From contig NZ_CP067134.1 in NCBI RefSeq assembly GCF_028553765.1, forward strand, positions 3,205,001-3,269,000: a stretch of 64,000 nt of DNA, in the 5' to 3' direction. The translations under genes were made by a program, and so were the position numbers. Shown in pieces: positions 54,104 to 62,468 of the stretch (the first letter of the stretch is position 1; each line of letters opens with the position of its first letter). Origin of the DNA: Paracoccus stylophorae. Lineage in GTDB: Bacteria; Pseudomonadota; Alphaproteobacteria; Rhodobacterales; Rhodobacteraceae. The notes under the pieces were generated by a model. That model saw only the letters and a list, made by a program, of their open reading frames with translations, made no database searches and was not told the DNA's origin.

Positions 54104-54790
54104 TCAGGACCGCGCGGCAATCGCCTGCAGAAAGCCGGTCAGATCGTCGGTCCGGTGGCCGACATGATCCATCGCGTCGTCCGCCGCGTCGTCAACCGCA
54201 TCGGCATCGCTGCTCGGTCCGCGATGCCCCGGCCCGACCAGAACGGTGCGCATCCCCATGCTGTGGGGAATCTCCAGATTGCGGGGATCGTCCTCGAAAA
54301 ACGCGGCGCGGGTCGGGTCGATCCCGGCCATCTCGATCACCGCGTCGAATGCGGCGCGCTGCGGCTTGGGATGGAAACCGGTTTCCTCGACGCCATAGAT
54401 CGCCTCGAACAGATCCAGCCCGCGCGCGGCCAGCACCTTGCCGGCATAGGTCGAATCGGCGTTCGTGTGCACGATCTTGCGCCCCGGCAGCGCGGCGATG
54501 GCGGCGGCCAGATCGGGCGCCGGGGCAAGCGCGGTGAAATCGATGTCGTGAACCTCGGCCAGATAGGAAAGCGGGTCGATCGCGTGTTCGGCCATCAGCC
54601 CGGCCAGCGTCGTGCCGTGCCGGCGCCAGTAATCGCGCCGCAGATGATCGGCGTCCCCCTGTTCGACCGCAAGCAGCCGCATGACATAGGCGGTCATCCG
54701 CGCCTCGATCTGCGGAAACAGCGCCATGTCGGGCGGGTAAAGCGTATTGTCCAGATCGAAGATCCAGACATTCACATGCGCGAAATCCAT
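54104..54790 (-). CDS. HAD-type pyrimidine 5'-nucleotidase
   Basis: A 228-residue phosphatase of the haloacid dehalogenase superfamily. Motif I is 'VWIFDLDNTLYPP' with the Asp nucleophile and acid; motif II 'KIVHTNAD'; Lys in 'GFHPKPQRAAFD'; motif IV 'RAAFFEDDPRNLEIPHSMGM'. The LYPP ending is typical of the SDT1/PHM8-type pyrimidine nucleotidases. ATG 54790 lies 65 bp from a divergent GntR gene. Confidence 0.88.
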   Translation of the reverse strand: MDFAHVNVWIFDLDNTLYPPDMALFPQIEARMTAYVMRLLAVEQGDADHLRRDYWRRHGTTLAGLMAEHAIDPLSYLAEVHDIDFTALAPAPDLAAAIAALPGRKIVHTNADSTYAGKVLAARGLDLFEAIYGVEETGFHPKPQRAAFDAVIEMAGIDPTRAAFFEDDPRNLEIPHSMGMRTVLVGPGHRGPSSDADAVDDAADDAMDHVGHRTDDLTGFLQAIAARS

Positions 54791-54855
54791 ATGCGCCGCA
54801 TATCCCGGCCACGGCGCGCTTGCAATCGCCGACGCCAGCGCCAATCGTGTCGGCC

Positions 54856-55485
54856 ATGAAGGACGACGCCTATTCCCTGATCCTGACCGCCATCGAGGCG
54901 GGCACATACCGCCCCGGCGACCGGCTGGTCGAATCCGAGCTGGCCGAGCGGTTCGGCGTCAGCCGCACCCCCGTGCGCGAGGCGTTGCAGCGGCTTGAGA
55001 CGCAGGCGATGCTGGTCCGCGACGGGCGCAGCCTGATCGTCGCCTCGCTGGATCACAACCAGCTGGCCGAACTGTATGTCGTGCGCGCCGAGCTCGAGGC
55101 GCTGGCGGCGCGGCTGGCCGCGCGCCACGCCACCCCCGAAGAGGTCAGGGTGCTGGCGCAGATGGTGGCCGAGGATCACAAGGCCATCGGCAATCCGCAG
55201 ATGCTGGCCCGCGCCAACAAGCGGTTTCACCACCAGATCCATCTGGCCTCGCATAACCGGTATCTGGTCCAGCAGCTTGATCTGGTCCATCGCAGCATGG
55301 CGCTGATGGCGCGAACCTCGCTGGCCGCCGACGGGCGGGGCGAAACGGCGCTGGCCGAACACAAGCGGATCGTCGATGCCATCGCGGCGGGCGATGGCGA
55401 CGCCGCCGACCGCGCGCTGCGCCAGCATATCTCGATGGCGTGGGAAACCCGCCTCAGGCTCGAGGCGCAGGGCGATCATGCCTGA
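54856..55485 (+). CDS. GntR family (FadR/FCD) transcriptional regulator
   Basis: A 209-residue regulator with a GntR winged helix ('GTYRPGDRLVESELAERFGVSRTPVREALQRLETQAML') and an FCD-type all-helical effector domain ('LVQQLDLVHRSMALMARTSLAADGRGETALAEHKRIVDAIAAGDGDAADRALRQHI') with metal-type His residues. I use the ATG at 54856; a TTG 36 nt upstream is an alternative. It overlaps the next small gene by 8 nt. Confidence 0.88.
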   Translation: MKDDAYSLILTAIEAGTYRPGDRLVESELAERFGVSRTPVREALQRLETQAMLVRDGRSLIVASLDHNQLAELYVVRAELEALAARLAARHATPEEVRVLAQMVAEDHKAIGNPQMLARANKRFHHQIHLASHNRYLVQQLDLVHRSMALMARTSLAADGRGETALAEHKRIVDAIAAGDGDAADRALRQHISMAWETRLRLEAQGDHA

Positions 55486-55780
55486 CCCGGCGCCGCTGAC
55501 CCTGACACAGGCCGATCCCAAGAACCTGATCCGCGAAAGTTTCCGGATCGAGGGGATCGGCGCACCCGAATGCCGGTCGATCTTCGTGGACTGGGCGCTG
55601 TCGCTGCCCGATCACGTCGCGCCGGTCTCGGCCATCCGCCTGCTGCTGGATCACTATGCGCCGCAGGCGGCCCCCGGCGCGCAGGCCCATCCGATGGTCG
55701 CGGTGCTGGTCGAGGGGGCGCAGTCGGGCGCATCCGTCGCGCGGCGGCGCGGCGGCCGCGCCGCCCGGCTGGCGCGATGA
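55478..55780 (+). CDS. Conserved hypothetical protein, 100 residues
   Basis: Begins in the last codons of the GntR gene (ATG 55478). It reads 'MPDPAPLTLTQADPKNLIRESFRIEGIGAPECRSIFVDWALSLP', with a predicted helical fold and an Arg-rich C-terminus. It is followed 4 nt later by the AlkA-type glycosylase, so it belongs to an operon. I recognise no domain; small proteins of this kind appear in related genomes. Confidence 0.65.
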   Translation: MPDPAPLTLTQADPKNLIRESFRIEGIGAPECRSIFVDWALSLPDHVAPVSAIRLLLDHYAPQAAPGAQAHPMVAVLVEGAQSGASVARRRGGRAARLAR

Positions 55781-55784
55781 TCCC

Positions 55785-56414
55785 GTGACCGGCCGCCTGA
55801 TCCGCACCGAAGACGATCTGGCCGAGGGCGCGGCCCATCTGGCGCGGGTCTGCCCGGTCTGGGCGCGCATCCTGCCCCGGATCGGTCCGCTGCCGCTGCG
55901 CCGCCGCGAGGACGGGTTCGACGCCATCGCCAGCGCCATCGTCGGGCAGCAGATCTCGGTCGCGGCGGCGGCCTCGATCTGGGAGCGGATGGCGGTGGCG
56001 GGTCTGCTGACGCCGCAGGGCATCGCCGCCGCCAGCGACGAGGATCTGCGCAAGGCCGGGCTGTCGCGGCCCAAGGCACGCTATCTCAGGGGCATCGCCG
56101 CCGCGAATCTCGACTGGCACGCGCTGCGCGAGATGAGCGACGATGATGCCATTGCCACACTGGTCGCGCTGCCGGGTATCGGCGTCTGGACGGCCGAGAT
56201 CTATCTGAAATTCGCGCTTGGCCGCCCGGATGTCTTCGCCGCCGGCGATCTGGCCCTGCAAGAGGCCGCGCGCCAGATGTACGGGCTGAAGGATCGTCCC
56301 GGCCCCGCCGCCCTGCGCGAGATGGCGCAGCCCTGGCGTCCCTGGCGTGCGGTTGCGGCGCGGGGGCTGTGGGCCTATTACCGGCTGGCAAAAGGACGCG
56401 AGGGAATCCGATGA
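55785..56414 (+). CDS. DNA-3-methyladenine glycosylase II-type protein (AlkA family)
   Basis: A 209-residue base-excision glycosylase. Helix-hairpin-helix and catalytic Asp are in 'LVALPGIGVWTAEIYLKFALGRPDVFAAGDLALQEAARQMYG'; 'DGFDAIASAIVGQQISVAAAASIWERM' is the family start. The N-terminal TBP-like domain of E. coli AlkA is absent. The start is GTG 55785, with an in-frame extension upstream that overlaps the previous gene. Its stop overlaps the esterase ATG (ATGA). Confidence 0.88.
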   Translation: MTGRLIRTEDDLAEGAAHLARVCPVWARILPRIGPLPLRRREDGFDAIASAIVGQQISVAAAASIWERMAVAGLLTPQGIAAASDEDLRKAGLSRPKARYLRGIAAANLDWHALREMSDDDAIATLVALPGIGVWTAEIYLKFALGRPDVFAAGDLALQEAARQMYGLKDRPGPAALREMAQPWRPWRAVAARGLWAYYRLAKGREGIR

Positions 56415-57064
56415 CAGAACTGAAATCCGCCCGCAAGGGACCGCAGGACGCGGATGCGGTGGTCGTGTTCCTGCACGGCTATGGCGCGGACGGCGCCGAT
56501 TTGCTGGGTCTGGCCGACCCGCTGGCCCCGCATCTGCCGAAGACCGCGTTCTACGCCCCCGACGCGCCCGAACGCAGCCGGAACAATCCGCTTGGCTATC
56601 AATGGTTTCCGATCCCGTGGCTGGACGGGTCGTCCGAACAGGACGCGAAGACGGCGATGGAGGGCTCGGTCGCGGCGATCAACGGGTTCCTGGACAAGGT
56701 CCTGGCCGATGAGGGGCTGTCTGCCGACCGGATGGTGGTGGTCGGATTTTCGCAGGGAACGATGATGGCGCTGCACGTTCTGCCCCGCCGCGCCGAGGCG
56801 GTGGCGGGCATCGTCGGATTCTCGGGCCGGCTGCTGGCGCCCGAATCGCTGGCGGCCGAGGCCCGCGTGAAGCCGCCCGTCGTGCTGATTCATGGCGATC
56901 AGGACCCGATGGTTCCGTTCGAGGATATGGCACTGGCCGGCGAGGCGCTGGAAAAGGCCGGGTTCACCGTCTATGGCCATGTGATGAAGGGCACCGGGCA
57001 CGGCATTGCGCCCGACGGCTTGTCCGTCGCGCTTGCCTTCATCAAGGATCGGTTGGGCAAATAG
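56411..57064 (+). CDS. Phospholipase/carboxylesterase family alpha/beta-hydrolase
   Basis: A 217-residue soluble alpha/beta hydrolase with the triad Ser in 'VVGFSQGTMMALHV', Asp in 'VVLIHGDQDPMVPF' and His in 'VMKGTGHGIAPDGL'. 'VVVFLHGYGADGADLLGLADPLAPHLPKTAFYAPDAPE' is the oxyanion loop of the APT1/carboxylesterase group. Substrate unknown; co-translated with the glycosylase. Confidence 0.9.
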   Translation: MTELKSARKGPQDADAVVVFLHGYGADGADLLGLADPLAPHLPKTAFYAPDAPERSRNNPLGYQWFPIPWLDGSSEQDAKTAMEGSVAAINGFLDKVLADEGLSADRMVVVGFSQGTMMALHVLPRRAEAVAGIVGFSGRLLAPESLAAEARVKPPVVLIHGDQDPMVPFEDMALAGEALEKAGFTVYGHVMKGTGHGIAPDGLSVALAFIKDRLGK

Positions 57065-57078
57065 GCGACACTCGCGCC

Positions 57079-57513
57079 TCAGCGCCAGATCGCGGGGTCG
57101 GCAATCTCGATCGAATTTCCGGCCGGATCGCGGAAATAGATCGAGCGGGCGCCGTTCGGCCAATGGAAATCCGCCTCGATCCCGATTCCGTGCGCCAGAA
57201 GATGCGTGCGCCACGCATCCAGCATGTCCCCTTCGGCGGCAAGGCAGACATGGCCCGGCCCGCGCGTACCGTGCGGCGGAACCGGAAACCGCGCGTCCGT
57301 GGACGGCGGTTGTTCGGTCGCGTCGGGCCGAAAGACCAGCAGGACCTGCGGGCGCGGCGTGTCGGTCACGCGAAAGAAGACGTGGCGGCCCGGGACGGAC
57401 TGGAACGGGTGCAGCCCGATCACATCGCGCCAGAAGACCGTGGCCGCCTCCAGATCGTCGGCGTAAAGCGCGGTTTCCAGCGTTCCAAGCAGGTCGGGCG
57501 GGGTCTTCGACAT
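57079..57513 (-). CDS. VOC (glyoxalase/bleomycin-resistance) family protein
   Basis: A 144-residue protein with the two beta-alpha-beta-beta-beta halves of the VOC fold: 'ETALYADDLEAATVFWRDVIGLHPF' and 'SIYFRDPAGNSIEIADPAIW'. His in 'RGPGHVCLAAEG' and Glu in 'SIEIADP' are candidate metal ligands. Activity not predictable. It converges with the esterase gene. Confidence 0.85.
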   Translation of the reverse strand: MSKTPPDLLGTLETALYADDLEAATVFWRDVIGLHPFQSVPGRHVFFRVTDTPRPQVLLVFRPDATEQPPSTDARFPVPPHGTRGPGHVCLAAEGDMLDAWRTHLLAHGIGIEADFHWPNGARSIYFRDPAGNSIEIADPAIWR

Positions 57514-57701
57514 ACCGATACAGTGCCATTGCGGCCGTCAAAGGGCAATCTTCCCGCGCGGCGTGATCGCGGCGGACGCGACAACTGCGCGTGACAGATA
57601 CATGCGGGGGGTTGTCAGGGCCTCGACCCGATATATAGTCGCTTTTGCGAATCTGACGGGCTCCCCCGCCGCGCCAAGTGGGGGGCAGGCGGGAAGGCAC
57701 C

Positions 57702-58301
57702 ATGCTGGACGAATATCATCGGACGGAATTTCGGACCCGGTTCGTGCGCGAACCCGGCAATCTGCGCCATCACCCCGCACTGGTGCTGAACGCGGATTAT
57801 CGGCCGCTCAGCTATTATCCGCTGTCGCTGTGGCCCTGGCAGGAGGCGATCAAGGCCGTCTTCCTTGATCGCGTGACCATCATCGCCGAATACGACGAGG
57901 TGGTCCGAAGTCAGCGGCAGGCGTTCAGGATCCCGTCGGTCGTCGTTCTCAGAGATTACGTGAAACCCCAGAAGCGCGTGGCATTCACGCGCTTCAATCT
58001 TTTTCTGCGGGATGAATTCTGCTGCCAGTATTGCGGCGCGCGCGGCGATCTGACCTTCGATCACGTCGTCCCTCGATCTCGCGGGGGGATCACCAGTTGG
58101 GAAAACGTGGTCGCAGCCTGTTCGCCCTGCAATCTGCGCAAGGCCAATCGCAGCCTGCGCCATTCCGGGATGAGCCTGCGCCGCAAACCGCGCCAGCCCT
58201 CGCCCGAAGAAATGCATTCGGTCGGACGCCGCTTTCCGCCCAATCACCTGCACGAAAGCTGGATGGATTTCCTTTACTGGGACGCCGAACTGGAAAGCTG
58301 A
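57702..58301 (+). CDS. HNH endonuclease
   Basis: A 199-residue nuclease with an N-terminal beta-rich domain ('LVLNADYRPLSYYPLSLWPWQEAIKAVFLDRV') and a complete HNH unit from residue 103: 'CCQYCGARGDLTFDHVVPRSRGGITSWENVVAACSPCNLRKANR', with two CxxC knuckles. This arrangement matches a widespread bacterial family of unknown DNA target. GGGAAGG precedes ATG 57702. The 188-bp gap before it holds no other gene. Its last 28 bases overlap the convergent DUF1638 gene. Confidence 0.9.
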   Translation: MLDEYHRTEFRTRFVREPGNLRHHPALVLNADYRPLSYYPLSLWPWQEAIKAVFLDRVTIIAEYDEVVRSQRQAFRIPSVVVLRDYVKPQKRVAFTRFNLFLRDEFCCQYCGARGDLTFDHVVPRSRGGITSWENVVAACSPCNLRKANRSLRHSGMSLRRKPRQPSPEEMHSVGRRFPPNHLHESWMDFLYWDAELES

Positions 58302-58912
58302 GCCAGAACGCCCGGCAGATCGCCATATCCGGTCGCCCGCCGTTCATATCGCAATCCCAACCGCTCGGCCGCCTCTTGCGCCCGCGCGTCCAGATCCGGA
58401 TCGTCGGTCTGCGCCAGATAGATCAGGCGGTCGTAATGGCCGAAATACATGTCCCGCAGTTCCGGGTGCCGGTCCAGCCACAGCGCCCGCCACACGAAGG
58501 CATCGAACTGACGGACCAGAAAATCGGTCAGGTAGAACGCGGTGAATTCCTGTTCGGCGCGTCCCGCATGGGCCGCCACACCATCGAAAAACGCATAGCA
58601 GTGCGGACCGGGAATCATCTCGACGCCCAGCTTCGCGCAGCGCGCCTGCAACAGCCCGCCGGTGCCGCAATCGGCATAGACGACGACGATCCGGTCGTAA
58701 TCGTCGCGATATTTCAGAACCGCGGCCTCGACCGCGTCGGGGATCCGTTCGGGACGCAGATGCAGATCCGCGGGCAGGCAATGCAGGTCCATGTGGTGCC
58801 AGCCATTCGCATCGCGGATCGCCAGCAACTCGCGCGCCAGCGCGCCGCAGGCCAGCATCAGGCAGCGCGGGGCTGCGGCGATCGGAAAGGCGGGCTCAGC
58901 CCTCGTGGTCAT
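58274..58912 (-). CDS. DUF1638 domain-containing protein
   Basis: A 212-residue cytoplasmic protein: 'CLMLACGALARELLAIRDANGWHHMDLHCLPADLHLRPERIPDAVEAAVLKYRDDYDRIVVVYADCGTGGLL' includes Cys residues conserved in DUF1638. The family is found with corrinoid methyltransferases in some taxa, but none are present here. Its start overlaps the end of the upstream small membrane gene by 17 nt. Confidence 0.85.
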   Translation of the reverse strand: MTTRAEPAFPIAAAPRCLMLACGALARELLAIRDANGWHHMDLHCLPADLHLRPERIPDAVEAAVLKYRDDYDRIVVVYADCGTGGLLQARCAKLGVEMIPGPHCYAFFDGVAAHAGRAEQEFTAFYLTDFLVRQFDAFVWRALWLDRHPELRDMYFGHYDRLIYLAQTDDPDLDARAQEAAERLGLRYERRATGYGDLPGVLAQLSSSASQ

Positions 58913-59069
58913 GCCGGTTGCGCTGACCCAGATGCAGCAGGGCCGCAGCCGTCAGCACGATCAGCGCCAGCGCGATTTCGGGCACGCCGGCGGCGAAGAA
59001 CACGAACAGGGTCAGCGCCGCGGCCAGCAGCACGGCGACGATCAGCAGCAGGAAATGCGGCAATGGCAT
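58896..59069 (-). CDS. Small membrane protein upstream of DUF1638
   Basis: A 57-residue product, MPLPHFLLLIVAVLLAAALTLFVFFAAG, with two hydrophobic segments and a His-rich end (RNRHDHEG). GAGGGG is upstream of the ATG. Translational coupling to DUF1638 suggests that the two work together. No family recognised. Confidence 0.65.
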   Translation of the reverse strand: MPLPHFLLLIVAVLLAAALTLFVFFAAGVPEIALALIVLTAAALLHLGQRNRHDHEG

Positions 59070-59196
59070 GACGACCCCTCTTCTTCCTTCCAATATGGGT
59101 CGCGGAAACGGGGATGAAAAGCCCGCGAAAGAAGAAAATCCGCGACGGTTTCATGCGCGACAGGGGGCGGCGGCGCAGCGCCGATGCGGCGGCCAC

Positions 59197-59832
59197 CTAC
59201 CAGCGCAACATGCGCCGCCCGGCCAGCGCGCCGACGGTCGCCACGATCAGGATGCCGATGCCGTACCAGGTCAGGAAGAACAGCGGCAGATCCTCATTGC
59301 AGTGCAGCGCATAGACGCAGGCGGCCAGCCCGCCGCAGGCCAGCCCCAGCATGGCACCGCTGCGCGCGGGCGCGGGGCTGGCCCCCTCGGCCAAGACGCG
59401 CAGCCCCGGAAACAGCGGCAAAAGACCGAACAGCGTGATCGAGATCAGGCACTGGATCGCGGAATTGCCGCGCATATCCGGCCACAACGTCCCCGGCGCG
59501 GCCGAGATCGCGGCCACCAGCCACCACAGCAGCGCCCCGCCGCCGATCAGCACCGGCAGCCACCTTGCCGGCACCGCATGTTCCTGCGGCCGCGTCATCC
59601 GCAGCGCGGCGTAAAGCGCAGGCAGCGCCACGGCCAGCGGCAGCAGCCATTTCATCCGCGTCACCGGCTCGTCCAGCGCCGCACGCAGATCGGGCCGAAT
59701 CCCCAGCACCAGCATCAGCAGCACGACCGCCGCCAGCAGCCCCGCCCCCGCCCGCAGCAGCAGACGCGGCGCAATCGGGCGGGGCGGCGTTGCATCGGCC
59801 GCCAGCAGCGCGATCAGGGTTGGGGTGCGCAT
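59197..59832 (-). CDS. nrsF: Anti-sigma factor NrsF-like (DUF1109)
   Basis: A 211-residue membrane protein of six helices after an N-terminal cytosolic tail. It has 'MKWLLPLAVALPALYAALRMTRP' and two conserved Cys, in 'NSAIQCLISITLFG' and 'VYALHCNEDLPLFFLTWYGIG', as in the Caulobacter anti-sigma factor NrsF. NrsF holds SigF inactive until metal stress. Its ATG overlaps the sigma stop (ATGA), so they are co-translated. 127 bp of 59070-59196 are empty. Confidence 0.87.
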   Translation of the reverse strand: MRTPTLIALLAADATPPRPIAPRLLLRAGAGLLAAVVLLMLVLGIRPDLRAALDEPVTRMKWLLPLAVALPALYAALRMTRPQEHAVPARWLPVLIGGGALLWWLVAAISAAPGTLWPDMRGNSAIQCLISITLFGLLPLFPGLRVLAEGASPAPARSGAMLGLACGGLAACVYALHCNEDLPLFFLTWYGIGILIVATVGALAGRRMLRW

Positions 59833-60386
59833 CACGCCCCCTCCCGGCGCAGCCGGGCCAGACGCTGCAACGCCCGGTGCAGCGCCACGCGCAACCCGCC
59901 GGCGGTCAGGCCCAGGCGCGCGCCGCATTCCGCGTGGCCACGCTCTTCCAGCGCCAGGCATCGCAACAGGGCGGCATCGCGTTCGGGCAGCCGGCCGATC
60001 AGCGATTCGGCATCGCGCCGTTCCAGCGGATCGGGCGCGGGGTCGGCGGGCAGCGAATCGGCAAAATCGTCCACCGGGACATGCACATGCCGACCGCGAC
60101 GGCGAAAGGCATCGACCAGCTTGTGACGCGCGATCGCATAGACCCAGGGGCGCAGCGGCCGGTCGCTGTCCCATGTCGTACGCTTCAGATGGATCGCCAG
60201 CAATGTTTCCTGCACCACATCCTCGCACCAGGCCGCATCCATGCCCGCCGCCCGCGCCCGAACAAGGCCGCGCACGACCGGCGTCACATCGGTCAGCAAC
60301 TGCCGATAGGCCCGCCGATCGCCCGCGATCGCGTGCCGCATCAGTTCGGACCAGTCCGCGTCAGCACGTCCGCCCTGTGTCATCAT
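59832..60386 (-). CDS. sigF: ECF sigma factor (SigF-like)
   Basis: A 184-residue sigma-70 family protein. Region 2 is in 'CEDVVQETLLAIHLKRTTWDSDRPLRPWVYAIARHKLVDAFRRRGR'; region 4 in 'RLPERDAALLRCLALEERGHAECGARLGLTAGGLRVALHRALQRLARL'. It resembles Caulobacter SigF, which responds to heavy metals and oxidants and drives bufferin operons. Start codons ATG 60386 and 60383 are adjacent. The bufferin genes stand directly opposite. Its own promoter (60397-60422) allows autoregulation. Confidence 0.88.
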   Translation of the reverse strand: MMTQGGRADADWSELMRHAIAGDRRAYRQLLTDVTPVVRGLVRARAAGMDAAWCEDVVQETLLAIHLKRTTWDSDRPLRPWVYAIARHKLVDAFRRRGRHVHVPVDDFADSLPADPAPDPLERRDAESLIGRLPERDAALLRCLALEERGHAECGARLGLTAGGLRVALHRALQRLARLRREGA

Positions 60387-60396
60387 CGGTTTTCCC

Positions 60397-60422
60397 TACG
60401 CGCTGACCCGCCCCATCGTTAC
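60397..60422 (-). promoter_or_regulatory. SigF-type promoter of the sigF-nrsF operon
   Basis: Minus strand GTAACG (60422-60417), a spacer of exactly 16 nt, then CGTA (60400-60397). The form GTAACC-N16-CGAA is what I recall for Caulobacter SigF targets. The -10 element is only about 10 bp from ATG 60386, so the transcript may be almost leaderless. Confidence 0.65.
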
Positions 60423-60467
60423 AGCATCGGCGCTGCCCGGTCTGCACGTCACGACCTCGTGAACGAT

Positions 60468-60493
60468 GTAACGCATCGCGCCCCTTCGGCGAA
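60468..60493 (+). promoter_or_regulatory. SigF-type promoter of the bufferin operon
   Basis: GTAACG (60468-60473), a 16-nt spacer and CGAA (60490-60493). The start site should be near 60500, giving a leader of about 45 nt with AGGAGAG at the ribosome site of bufA. Confidence 0.72.
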
Positions 60494-60543
60494 TGGCCTT
60501 GCGGGACGGCCCTGCCGCCCATCCAACACAGGAGAGTCAGAAG

Positions 60544-60822
60544 ATGAGCCCGAAACTCGCAGCAGCAATCGCCACCGCCGTCAGCCTTGCCGGCGCGGCC
60601 GCCCATGCAGACGACGCCAAGAAAAGCGCCGAGATGGAAAAATGCTATGGCGTCGCCCTGGCCGGTCAGAACGACTGCGCGGCCGGCCCCGGCACGACCT
60701 GCGCCGGAACCTCGACCAAGGACTATCAGGGCAACGCTTGGAAGCTGGTGCCCGCCGGCACCTGCTCCGAGATCGAGACGCCGGCCGGCCATAACGGCGC
60801 GCTGGAACCGATCGAGATGTGA
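60544..60822 (+). CDS. bufA1: BufA1-type bufferin precursor (DUF2282)
   Basis: A 92-residue precursor with a Sec signal peptide ([25 protein letters not shown]). The mature part has the four-Cys bufferin pattern: '[31 protein letters not shown]' and '[17 protein letters not shown]'. In the studied Caulobacter proteins, these Cys are converted to thiooxazole rings by a DUF692 enzyme to make a periplasmic copper-buffering peptide. AGGAGAG lies 8 nt before the ATG. It leads the bufABC-doxX operon under the SigF-type promoter. Confidence 0.92.
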   Translation: MSPKLAAAIATAVSLAGAAAHADDAKKSAEMEKCYGVALAGQNDCAAGPGTTCAGTSTKDYQGNAWKLVPAGTCSEIETPAGHNGALEPIEM

Positions 60823-60831
60823 TCCACGACG

Positions 60832-60856
60832 GGCGCGGGTCGTTTCGATCCGCGCC
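60832..60856. terminator. Attenuator-like hairpin between bufA and bufB
   Basis: GGCGCGGGTCG-TTT-CGATCCGCGCC, an 11-bp stem with one wobble pair, lies 9 nt after the bufA stop. It probably gives high precursor output relative to the modifying enzymes, as expected of a RiPP operon. Confidence 0.6.
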
Positions 60857-60907
60857 TGACGCGCCGCAGACACGGCGCAACCCGATCAGGTTTCAGAAAG
60901 GCATCCG

Positions 60908-61750
60908 ATGACCCTGCCCGCCTTGCCCGGTGTCGGCTTCAAGCCGCAGCATTTCCCCGCGATCCGGAAGACCCGCCCCGATCTGGGTTTTTTCGAGGTT
61001 CATGCCGAAAACTACATGGGTGCCGGCGGCGCCCCGCACGCCATGCTTGCGGCGCTGCGACGCGATCACGCCATCTCGATCCACGGGGTCGGGCTGTCGA
61101 TCGGCGGCCCGCAGCTGAACGAGGATCATCTGGCCCGCGTGAAGGCGCTGTGCGACCGGTATCAGCCCGACAGCTTTTCCGAACATCTGGCCTGGTCAAG
61201 CCACGGCACCGAGTATCTGAACGATCTGCTGCCTCTGCCTTATACGCGGCAGACGCTGGACCGGGTCTGCGATCACGTGGACCGCGTGCAGGAGGTTCTG
61301 GGACGCCCCCTGCTGCTGGAAAATCCCGCCACCTATCTGGTCTTCGCGCACAGCGATATTCCCGAAACCCGGTTCTTGGCCGAGATTGCGCGGCGCACCG
61401 GATGCCTGCTGCTGCTGGACGTCAACAACGTCTTCGTCAGCTGCGTCAATCACCGGACCGATCCGCTGGCGTGGCTTGACGACTTCGCGCTGGATCTGGT
61501 CGCCGAGATCCATCTGGGCGGCCACGACCACGAGGATCTGCCCTCGGGCCCGCTGCTGATCGACGCCCACGGGGCCGAGGTGGCCCAGCCGGTCTGGGCG
61601 CTGTACGACGCGGTTCTGGAACGGGCCGGGCCGCTGCCGACGCTGATCGAATGGGACAACGACGTTCCCGAATGGAACCTGCTGCTGGCCGAGGCCGACC
61701 GCGCCGCCGCCATGCTGTCGGATCGGAGGCGCCATGCCGCGGCCCAGTGA
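60908..61750 (+). CDS. bufB: Multinuclear iron RiPP-modifying enzyme (DUF692/MNIO, BufB)
   Basis: A 280-residue TIM-barrel enzyme of the DUF692 family. Characteristic metal-binding elements: '[13 protein letters not shown]', '[12 protein letters not shown]', '[11 protein letters not shown]', '[10 protein letters not shown]', '[13 protein letters not shown]', 'EIHLGGHDH', 'LIDAHGAEV' and '[13 protein letters not shown]'. Relatives MbnB and TglH bind two or three irons. It is expected to oxidise the Cys of BufA. AAAGG precedes ATG 60908; it overlaps bufC by 17 nt. Confidence 0.93.
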   Translation: MTLPALPGVGFKPQHFPAIRKTRPDLGFFEVHAENYMGAGGAPHAMLAALRRDHAISIHGVGLSIGGPQLNEDHLARVKALCDRYQPDSFSEHLAWSSHGTEYLNDLLPLPYTRQTLDRVCDHVDRVQEVLGRPLLLENPATYLVFAHSDIPETRFLAEIARRTGCLLLLDVNNVFVSCVNHRTDPLAWLDDFALDLVAEIHLGGHDHEDLPSGPLLIDAHGAEVAQPVWALYDAVLERAGPLPTLIEWDNDVPEWNLLLAEADRAAAMLSDRRRHAAAQ

Positions 61751-62468
61751 CAGCGACGCAGAATTCACCCGCGCTTTCCGCGCCGCGCTGGCCGGCGGTG
61801 CGGTGCCCGATTTCGTGCGTGCGCCGGACCCGGCCGAGGCTGCAAGCCGCTTTGCGGTCTATCGCAACAACGTCGCCCACAGCCTGCGCACGGCCCTGTC
61901 GCGGCGGTTTCCGGCGATCCGGCGGCTGGTCGGCGGGACGTTCTTCGATGCCATGGCGGCCGAGTTCGTCGCCGCGCACCCGCCCGCCTCGCCGGTCATC
62001 CAGGAATGGGGCGATGAGTTTCCGCGCTTTCTGACGATGTTTCCGCCCGTCGCCACCCTGCCCTTTCTGGCCGATGTGGCGCGGATCGAATGGGCGCGCG
62101 GCCGCGCCTATCACGCCGCCGACGCGGTGCCGATGCCGGCCGGAAACCTGGGCCAGACCGGGCCGCTGCGGCTGCACCCGTCGCTGCATCTGCTGCATCT
62201 GGACCATCCCGCCGTCAGCATCTGGCAGGCCAACCAGCCAGACCGGGACGGCCGGACCGACGCCGTGGGCGCCCAGATCGCGCTGATCTGGCGGCGTCCA
62301 GATTTCAGCGTCTCGGTCCAACCGCTATCCCAGATGGACGGCGGCTTCATCGCGGCGCTGATGCAGGGCGCGCCGATGGCGGCGGCCGCCGTGCTGACCG
62401 ACCCGGTGCCGATGCTGACGCTGCTGCTGCGCGACGGGCTGATCTGCGACCCGGGGGCGCCGTCATGA
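61734..62468 (+). CDS. bufC: DUF2063 partner protein (BufC)
   Basis: A 244-residue protein with an N-terminal DUF2063 domain ('[90 protein letters not shown]'), annotated in databases as a putative DNA-binding domain. In bufferin and TglI-type systems this partner delivers the precursor to the MNIO enzyme. GGAGG before ATG 61734, inside bufB. Confidence 0.9.
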   Translation: MPRPSDSDAEFTRAFRAALAGGAVPDFVRAPDPAEAASRFAVYRNNVAHSLRTALSRRFPAIRRLVGGTFFDAMAAEFVAAHPPASPVIQEWGDEFPRFLTMFPPVATLPFLADVARIEWARGRAYHAADAVPMPAGNLGQTGPLRLHPSLHLLHLDHPAVSIWQANQPDRDGRTDAVGAQIALIWRRPDFSVSVQPLSQMDGGFIAALMQGAPMAAAAVLTDPVPMLTLLLRDGLICDPGAPS

